Part shown: piece after piece, positions 1-6,085 of the stretch
How the letters are laid out: each line of letters begins with the position of its first letter
Position numbering within the stretch: the first letter of the stretch is position 1
NCBI RefSeq assembly: GCF_001039265.1
Contig: NZ_LFEK01000017.1
Span: 36,613-44,979, forward strand
From: Synechococcus sp. GFB01
GTDB taxonomy: Bacteria > Cyanobacteriota > Cyanobacteriia > PCC-6307 > Cyanobiaceae
Length of the DNA stretch: 8,367 nt
Direction: 5' to 3'
Notes under the pieces: model-generated
Told to the model about the DNA's origin: nothing
The model's input: the letters and a program-made list of their open reading frames with translations, nothing else
Databases searched by the model: none
Made by a program: the position numbers and the translations under genes

Positions 1-145
1 AGACCCGCCGAGGTTGTCGCCAGATCAAACGGAACCAAGACCCCCTGGATGGCTGTGGAGCAGGTGCTTGGGAGTTCACCCTCACGACCCAGTCAGCCCC
101 CCAGCTTCCAGATTCCCTGCTCGATGCACACCAGGGTGATCACGA

Positions 146-183
146 TCCCGATCGAGTGTCTCCGCAGTACTACTCGATCGGGA
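146..183. repeat. 12-bp perfect inverted repeat (hairpin)
   Basis: The arms TCCCGATCGAGT (146-157) and ACTCGATCGGGA (172-183) are exact reverse complements separated by a 14-base loop, so either strand can form a 12-bp stem. There is no T-run on either side, so it is not a typical intrinsic terminator. Each arm contains CGATCG, a sequence related to the HIP1 core common in cyanobacteria. The repeat lies inside a 43-codon minus-strand open frame (93-224) that starts at an ATG and that I do not recognise. Its function is unknown; it could be a fold-back element, a structured transcript end or a coincidence of CGATCG-rich DNA. Confidence 0.7.
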
Positions 184-260
184 GAGTTGTTCAGCCTGCT
201 CGGCACAAGGGTCGCGATGCGCATCAGCTTCTGGCCCAGCGTATGAGTCGAGCATCATTC

Positions 261-656
261 TTACAACGATGTTGACGGCTTGCCGAGAGAGGTCGCGGCC
301 TGGATCGCCAGTAAGCCACCCCAACAGGTCGCTGCCGTAAACACGTATTGATAGCCTGCCTGGCATAGGCGATTGCCAAGGTCCTGGGCCGGCATCCACC
401 CTTCTGCCAGGCAAATCAATGGTGTTTCTTGATCAGGAATCATGTTGTTGATGCTCATGCTTGTATCACTGGGGGTCAGTTGAAGCGTATTTCTAAGCTG
501 AGCGCTGACTGGCGTAGCCCATTCTTCTACCACCACGATGGCGCCTTCGAGTGCCAGCCGTCTCAGTTCGAGTGCGCCAACGCTGTGGCACTGCCCAGAT
601 AGCACTCGTGTGGCATCGCTGTCGTTGTTGTGCGAGACATGTTCAGGCAAGTTCAT
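261..656 (-). CDS. Degenerate rhodanese-like ORF, possible pseudogene
   Basis: This open frame of 131 codons from the ATG at 656 (153 codons plus initiator if read from 725) resembles a rhodanese-fold domain in its second half. A segment PLICLAEGWM lies where the active-site loop would be, followed by a helix-like stretch containing GNRLCQAGYQYVF and then GGLLAIQAA, which resembles the usual GGLLAWQAA ending. The expected motifs are damaged. The CxxGxR loop reads CLAEGWMP, the DVR motif after the first strand reads VVEE, and extra residues precede GGLLA. No clear ribosome-binding site is seen; an AGGAA lies about 20 bases upstream. It points away from the + strand genes. I infer a decayed relative of sulfur-transfer rhodaneses. 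It could instead be a divergent functional protein or a chance frame. Confidence 0.4.
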   Translation of the reverse strand: MNLPEHVSHNNDSDATRVLSGQCHSVGALELRRLALEGAIVVVEEWATPVSAQLRNTLQLTPSDTSMSINNMIPDQETPLICLAEGWMPAQDLGNRLCQAGYQYVFTAATCWGGLLAIQAATSLGKPSTSL

Positions 657-816
657 CGTTGATCTGAAACTCGTGTTCCTGTAAGCATCGCCGAATGGCT
701 GAGATCTCGATGTGCTCAGAGGCATTGATGGTTGTGCCGCCGCTCACCGGCCCCCTCCTCGTCAGCCAGCCAGGATCTGAATACATGCGTATGTCGCTCG
801 GAATACCGTACTATAT

Positions 817-839
817 GGCCGATCGGGTCATGATCGGCC
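817..839 (+). promoter_or_regulatory. Hairpin abutting the rhodanese start codon
   Basis: GGCCGATC (817-824) and GATCGGCC (832-839) are exact inverted 8-base arms around a 7-base loop. The downstream arm ends one base before the ATG at 841, where a Shine-Dalgarno sequence would normally sit, and no such sequence is visible. A weak -10-like TACTAT lies at 809-814, without a convincing -35. The element could be a DNA operator or an RNA hairpin that limits initiation at 841. The alternative in-frame ATG at 868 would leave it in the leader. The structure is seen directly; its role is inferred. Confidence 0.5.
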
Positions 840-840
840 C

Positions 841-1365
841 ATGCCGATTGATGAGATCTTCGCTGCCATGGCTTCCGACCGTGTCCCACCCCCACCCCCT
901 CCACCGAGGACGCCTGCGTCCGTGTCCGCGGAGGATCTTGCGCAGCTCTCCGTGTTGCCGGGAGTCTGCCTTGTGGATGTTCGGCCGCGCCGCCTTTACC
1001 ATCGCAGCCATGTTCCCGGCAGCCATTCCATCCCTGCAGGTCTGCTCCTGGCCGGTGAGCTTCCGGAAGGCGACTTGGTGCTGATCGGGGATGATTCCGC
1101 CGAGACGGAGGCGGTGATCACCCGTCTCCACGAGCTGGGCTACAGCCGCCGTATCCGCTACCTCAATGGTGGCTATCCAGCCTGGGTAGCCCTCCACCCC
1201 GCTGGAGAGACCCGGCCCTGGAGCCTGGGCCTTGCTGATCCCCGCCAGTTGCTCGGAGGGCCGGCCCTGTTGATCGCTGCTGGCCTCACCCAGTCTCTCG
1301 GGCTGCTGGGGCTGGGCCTGGTGGTGTTGCTGGGCCCGTGGGCCCTGGCCAGGAGCCGTGCCTGA
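841..1365 (+). CDS. Membrane-anchored rhodanese-like protein lacking active-site cysteine
   Basis: This is a 174-residue protein with a single rhodanese domain (about residues 28-117) and a C-terminal membrane segment. Visible landmarks are a proline run at 16-22, LVDVRP at 44-49, HVPG at 57-60 and the closing NGGYPAW at 109-115. In active rhodaneses the strand before the fourth helix ends in a catalytic Cys within a CxxGxR loop. Here the equivalent stretch reads LVLIGDDSAET (79-89) with no cysteine, so sulfur transfer by the normal persulfide mechanism is unlikely. Residues 138-168 are rich in Leu, Gly, Ala and Val and end in arginines, which fits one transmembrane helix. It overlaps the next gene by 8 bases. 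Rhodaneses are a known companion of family 2A encapsulin loci, so a binding or scaffold role near the membrane is possible, but this is inference. The start could also be the ATG at 868. Confidence 0.85.
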   Translation: MPIDEIFAAMASDRVPPPPPPPRTPASVSAEDLAQLSVLPGVCLVDVRPRRLYHRSHVPGSHSIPAGLLLAGELPEGDLVLIGDDSAETEAVITRLHELGYSRRIRYLNGGYPAWVALHPAGETRPWSLGLADPRQLLGGPALLIAAGLTQSLGLLGLGLVVLLGPWALARSRA

Positions 1366-2457
1366 GCCCACAAGGATTCCGGGCGGCTGGCGTGTGGGCG
1401 ATCCCGCTGGCCAGCGCCGCTTTCAGGCTCTGGCGGGACTGGATCCATTGCTGCTTGAGAGCGGCGAGAGTCTGCCAGATGTGAGCCTGGCCTACGAAGC
1501 CTGGGGCACTCTCAACGCCGAGCGATCCAACGCTGTGCTGCTGCTCCACGGCTTTTCCGGGGATAGCCATGCCAGTGGCCCTGCCGGCCCCGGCCATCGC
1601 TCGGAGGGCTGGTGGAACGGCCTGATCGGTCCAGGTCGAGCGATTGACACCGACCGACTGTATGTCCTCTGCCCGAATGTGCTGGGTGGTTGCCAGGGAT
1701 CCACCGGCCCCTCCAGCCTCGCGCCTGACGGCAGGCCCTATGGGTCCCGCTTCCCCTCCCTGTCGATCCGCGACTTGGTGGCGGCCGAACAACGCTGGGC
1801 CGATGCTCTCGGCATCGAGCACTGGCATGCGGTGATCGGGGGATCGCTGGGCGGGATGCGGGCCATGGAGTGGGCCATCGCTGCACCAACACGCTTGGAT
1901 CGCCTGGTGCTCCTTGCCACCACCGCCGCCTGCACGCCGGAGAACCGTGCCTTTCACAGCACCCAGATTCAGGCGATTGAGCTCGATCCAGCCTTCTGCG
2001 GTGGTGATTACTACGGCGATCCTGGCGGTGGGCCAGTGCGAGGGTTGTCGCTTGCACGAACGATTGCCAGGTTGACGTATGGCTGTGAACGGGAACTCGA
2101 ACGTCTCTCCCGACAACAACACGCTCACGATATCTGCCTTTTCTTCAGCAGGATGCAGAGCACTTGACCTGTCGCTTCGATGCTAATAGCTATGTTCTCC
2201 TCACCAATGCCATGAGCAATCATGATGTTGGCCGCGGCAGGGGTGGCATCGCAAAAGCTCTCGCTGGGGTCCAAGCCCGAACAAGGGTTGTGTCGATCAG
2301 CTCTGATCGCCTGTTCCCTCCCCATCAACAGCTTCTATTGGCTCAGTGCCTCCATGCCGGCGTCACGTTTACATCAATAGAGTCGCATCTTGGACATGAT
2401 GGTTTTCTGTTCGAGCAGGGTCCGCTGGATCCCATACTGCGACAGTCGCTTGGCTGA
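1358..2457 (+). pseudogene. metX: Homoserine O-acetyltransferase, split by a one-base frameshift
   Basis: The product resembles MetX, an alpha/beta-hydrolase that acetylates homoserine with acetyl-CoA for methionine synthesis. From the GTG at 1358 one frame runs 269 codons to a TGA at 2165-2167. It contains the oxyanion-region motif LLLHGFSGD, the family motif NVLGGCQGSTGP (108-119) and the nucleophile elbow GGSLGG with Ser163. The C-terminal part continues in the previous frame to 2457, with RFDANSY, GRGRGG, the catalytic Asp in SSDRLFP (codon 2305) and the catalytic His in GHDGF (codon 2395). Restoring one T in the TTTT run at 2139-2142 joins the two parts into about 366 residues, the usual family length, and reads ICLFLQQDAEHL across the join. 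All catalytic residues survive, so the break is recent or a sequence error. The gene overlaps the rhodanese gene by 8 bases. No metY is in the window. Confidence 0.85.
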
Positions 2458-2842
2458 AGGATGATCAAGGAGGTTGTTCAATACGGCCATCCTGATTCCG
2501 GCCACAAGGCCTGATCCTGTGCAGGCTTCACGCGTGATTGTCTTGCAACGACTGGGCAGTTCGCAGATCTGCAACCAGCTGCTCGTGAGTGGTTGAATGC
2601 AATGAAGGATCCGCGTTTGGCAGCCGTGTAGAAGTACTCACCCTGGCACTCTTGGCGTCGACGCTGTCCGCCGCTGGGCATGGCTGGCATGGAGCTCCCG
2701 CGCGGAATGGGGAAGCGGGGCGATTCCACCGATCACACGGAACAGCCGCCGTGTGGCGCCCGCTACTGGGGGGCCTCGAAGGCTGTGTGGTTTGAACCAC
2801 ACCACCGTCACTGGAGCTGGAGCTAGCAAGGTCAATATCCCC
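2458..2842. other. Non-coding gap with decayed-looking sequence before cysK
   Basis: No convincing gene lies in these 385 bases. A short + strand open stretch ending at the TAG at 2629-2631 has a protein-like composition (its last residues read [16 protein letters not shown]), but I do not recognise it and it has no clear start. A weak interrupted dyad lies at 2506-2528 (GCCTG/CAGGC arms) without a T-run, so it is at best a poor terminator for the upstream pair. The right end holds the palindrome annotated separately at 2785-2802. The gap probably marks the boundary between the rhodanese-metX and cysK-cysE transcription units and may include eroded coding sequence. Confidence 0.5.
2785..2802. 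promoter_or_regulatory. Crp-type palindrome upstream of cysK
   Basis: GTGTGGTTTGAACCACAC has perfect 8-base arms around a two-base centre. It fits the Crp/Fnr-family half-site layout, TGTGG-N6-CCACA against the classical TGTGA-N6-TCACA. Its centre is about 49 bases upstream of the chosen cysK start. In Synechococcus elongatus the plasmid sulfur genes lie with cysR, a Crp-family regulator that responds to sulfur supply, so a CysR-like protein is a reasonable candidate binder. No strong -10 box follows (TAGCAA at 2824-2829 is weak), which would suit an activator-dependent promoter. The palindrome is seen directly; the regulator is inferred. Confidence 0.55.
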
Positions 2843-3870
<1,028 letters not shown>

Positions 3871-3874
<4 letters not shown>

Positions 3875-4872
3875 ATCAGGAGGGATGGGATCTGGCGGCG
3901 GTGGTCAGCCAGTTGCGGGAGTTCAGAGATCGTTGTCGGGGAGATGGCCGTACCTCCCCCCATCCGATGCCGCTGCCATCGCGGCAGGTGCTTACAGCTG
4001 TCGTCGACGACCTGGCGGCCGCCCTGTTTCCACAGCGCCTCGCCCTGCAGGCTGTCCGTCAGCCCGGCCAGGCCCTTCCCCAGGACAGCACGGACTATTT
4101 CGTGGGACACACCCTCGATACGTGCCTGCGCAGACTGCGCGACCAGATCCGGATCGAGCTCGCCACCCGGCTTGCGAGTCCAGGTGGGGAGGCAGGGATC
4201 GCTCACAGCAACGACATTCCGGCCGTCACAGGCTCTTCCCCGCGTCAGCTTCCCCAGGAGATTGAGCGTGATGCCTATGGAATCACGCGAGCTTTCGCCA
4301 TGCAGCTACCTGCCATTCGTCGATTGTTGGATTCAGATATCGATGCGGCTTACCGGGGAGATCCGGCTGCACTGAGCCTGGATGAGGTCTTGGTGTGCTA
4401 CCCGGGCGTGAAAGCGATCACTTCCCACCGCTTTGCCCATGCGCTGCATGGATTGGGCGCACCATTGGTGGCACGGATCATTGCGGAGAGTGCCCATTCC
4501 GCTACTGGCGTGGATATCCATCCCGGTGCGGTGATCGGTGAGAGTTTCTTTTGTGACCATGGCACCGGTGTGGTCATTGGTGGGACAGCTGTGATTGGCA
4601 AGCGTGTTCGCCTTTATCAGGCTGTCACGCTGGGTGCGAAATCGTTTCCGAAGGATGAGAAGGGCTACCTGGTGAAGGGAGTTCCACGCCATCCGATCGT
4701 GGAGGATGATGTGGTGATCTATGCCGGTGCCACGATTCTCGGCCGCGTCACGATCGGCAGGGGTGCTCAGATCGGAGGCAATGTCTGGCTGACCACCAGT
4801 GTCCCTCCGGAAACCACGGTCACGCAAGCCGCGCTCATCTCTGAGACGTTTGGTGAAGGCGGAGGCATCTGA
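3871..4872 (+). CDS. cysE: Serine O-acetyltransferase, SrpH/EpsC-type
   Basis: The product acetylates serine with acetyl-CoA to give O-acetylserine, the substrate of the cysteine synthase just upstream. It has 333 residues from the TTG at 3871. An alpha-helical N-terminal domain (to about 210) includes DDLAAALFP and [10 protein letters not shown], typical of the longer EpsC/SrpH branch. A left-handed beta-helix of hexapeptide repeats follows (about 214-315). The catalytic pair is visible as Asp215 in DIHPGA and His230 in CDHGTG, 15 residues apart as in E. coli CysE. The start is uncertain. The TTG overlaps the cysK stop but lacks a nearby Shine-Dalgarno sequence, whereas AGGAGG at 3878-3883 sits 8 bases before an in-frame CTG (3892) and 17 before a GTG (3901). 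The C-terminus ends in glycines and isoleucine; a terminal Ile is what classical CysE uses to bind CysK, so complex formation is possible but unproven. Confidence 0.93.
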
Positions 4873-4875
4873 TTA

Positions 4876-4902
4876 TTGGCACGGAGTCGTCATGCATAGA
4901 AT
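4876..4902 (+). promoter_or_regulatory. Candidate srpI promoter
   Basis: TTGGCA (4876-4881, five of six matches to TTGACA) and TAGAAT (4897-4902, five of six to TATAAT) are separated by 15 bases, slightly short of the usual 16-18. They begin three bases after the cysE stop. A start near 4909 would leave a leader of about 245 bases before srpI. The -10 box lies inside a palindrome, so a bound protein there would compete with RNA polymerase. No transcript data are available to me. Confidence 0.4.
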
Positions 4903-4922
4903 GCATTTAGTTGCACGGAGTC
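4879..4922. repeat. Direct repeats flanking a 15-bp palindrome, putative operator
   Basis: GCACGGAGTC occurs twice (4879-4888 and 4913-4922), 34 bases apart. Between the copies lies the palindrome ATGCATAGAATGCAT (4892-4906), made of two ATGCAT hexamers three bases apart. The arrangement is nearly symmetrical and overlaps the candidate srpI promoter, which suggests an operator. I know of no named regulator with this site. Confidence 0.5.
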
Positions 4923-4949
4923 TCTCGCCAGCTGGATGCTCAAGGCATG

Positions 4950-4985
4950 GGCGTAATGACGCCATCTGCCGTGGTGATGATCACC
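4950..4985 (+). promoter_or_regulatory. Two adjacent dyads in the srpI leader
   Basis: GGCGTAATGACGCC (4950-4963) forms a 5-bp stem with a four-base loop, extendable to about 7 bp with a bulged G. Ten bases later GGTGATGATCACC (4973-4985) is a 13-base palindrome with 6-base arms. Both lie in the 283-base gap between cysE and srpI and would be transcribed if the promoter at 4876-4902 is real. No long T-run follows. The remaining gap to 5155 shows no gene and no obvious Shine-Dalgarno sequence before the srpI ATG. Confidence 0.35.
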
Positions 4986-5155
4986 CTGATCGCCCAGTTG
5001 CGCCATTCGGTGTCTGCCCATTGATCGGCTCCCATTCCATGCTGCCCGCCCGTTACTGGTTGTCGAGGCTCGCCGTCCAAGTCGTTGGAACGCATGGCTT
5101 GTGACCTCCCATGGTTTGAGCTGATCGATCGACCTGTTTTCCCTCTTCTGCACCC

Positions 5156-6085
5156 ATGACCGAATCCACTGCCACCCATCTGGCCCTCAGTGATGGGGCG
5201 GCTCGCCAGTTGGCGAATGCCACCAAAACGGTCCCGCAGCTTGCCTCGATCTCACCGCGTTGGCTGGTGCCCATGCTGTCGTGGGTGGGGGTCGAGGCCG
5301 GCATCTACCGCGTCAACAAGGTTCGTGATGAATCCCGCGTTCTCACGGCCTGCTCGCAGCGTGATGAGCGCGATCTGCCCGAGACCTTCGTCGACTACGA
5401 GCAACAACCACGTGAGTACTTTCTCAGCGCGGTCACCACGACTGTGGATATTCACACCCGAGTATCCGATCTCTACAGCAGCCCTCATGACCAGATCGAG
5501 CAGCAGCTTCGACTGACGATTGAGACAATCAAGGAGCGCCAGGAAAATGAATTGATTAACAATGCTGAGTACGGTCTCGTCCATAATGTTGCCAGCGGAC
5601 AGCGTCTCAAGTCGATCAGCGGTCCACCAACCCCGGATGACCTCGATGAGCTGATCAGCAGGGTCTGGAAGCAACCCTCATTCTTCCTGGCCCATCCCCG
5701 CACGATCGCTGCCTTTGGTCGCGAATGCACACGCCGTGGCGTTCCGCCGCCGACCGTCAACCTCTATGGCTCTCAGTTCGTGACCTGGCGAGGGTTGCCG
5801 CTGATCCCAAGCGACAAGCTGAAGATTGCTAACGGCCGCTCTTCCATCCTGCTGCTGCGCACCGGCGAAGCAAGGCAGGGTGTTGTAGGGCTCTACCAGC
5901 CGAATCTTCCCGGAGAGAAGAGCATGGGGCTCTCTGTCAAATTCATGGGAATCAGCCGCAAGGCGATCGCGTCTTATCTGATTTCGCTGTACTGCTCAGT
6001 CGCAGTCCTGACGGAAGACGCCATCGGCATGCTTGAGGACGTTGAGATTGAGAAGTATCACCACTATGCCCATGAGTACCGTTGA
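5156..6085 (+). CDS. srpI: Family 2A encapsulin shell protein
   Basis: This is a 309-residue HK97-fold shell protein of the SrpI type that self-assembles into a protein nanocompartment. I recognise the family from several stretches: the N-terminal ISPRWLVPMLSWVGVEAGIYRVN (32-54, a single block), DERDLPETFVDYEQQPREY (70-88), IEQQLRLTIETIKERQENE (114-132), LYGSQFVTWRGLPLIP (203-218) and the end EIEKYHHYAHEYR (297-309). The length and the lack of a cyclic-nucleotide-binding insertion fit family 2A rather than 2B. The gene directly downstream encodes a cysteine desulfurase, the known cargo of this family, and the two reading frames overlap, so shell and cargo are probably made together. In S. elongatus the homologue is induced by sulfur starvation. 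The ATG at 5156 has no evident Shine-Dalgarno sequence but gives the expected N-terminus. A separate promoter after cysE seems likely. Confidence 0.93.
   Translation: MTESTATHLALSDGAARQLANATKTVPQLASISPRWLVPMLSWVGVEAGIYRVNKVRDESRVLTACSQRDERDLPETFVDYEQQPREYFLSAVTTTVDIHTRVSDLYSSPHDQIEQQLRLTIETIKERQENELINNAEYGLVHNVASGQRLKSISGPPTPDDLDELISRVWKQPSFFLAHPRTIAAFGRECTRRGVPPPTVNLYGSQFVTWRGLPLIPSDKLKIANGRSSILLLRTGEARQGVVGLYQPNLPGEKSMGLSVKFMGISRKAIASYLISLYCSVAVLTEDAIGMLEDVEIEKYHHYAHEYR
5963..5970. repeat. HIP1 octamer GCGATCGC
   Basis: This is the second exact copy of the cyanobacterial highly iterated palindrome in the window, located inside srpI near its 3' end. Confidence 0.7.

Noticed and set aside
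1286..2128. Long minus-strand open frame opposite metX and the rhodanese end
   Set aside because: The + strand carries clear MetX motifs; the antisense frame has none.
2135..2143. Programmed -1 frameshifting in metX
   Set aside because: CCTTTTC does not match a good slippery heptamer in the zero frame and no downstream pseudoknot was evident; simple loss of one T explains the data better.
2461..2514. Short frame MIKEVVQYGHPDSGHKA resembling a peptide deformylase N-terminus
   Set aside because: Only about ten residues look similar, a stop follows at once, and no deformylase metal-binding motifs appear downstream in any frame.
4333..4827. Minus-strand open frame opposite cysE
   Set aside because: Covers the hexapeptide-repeat and catalytic region of serine acetyltransferase on the + strand; no family motifs of its own.
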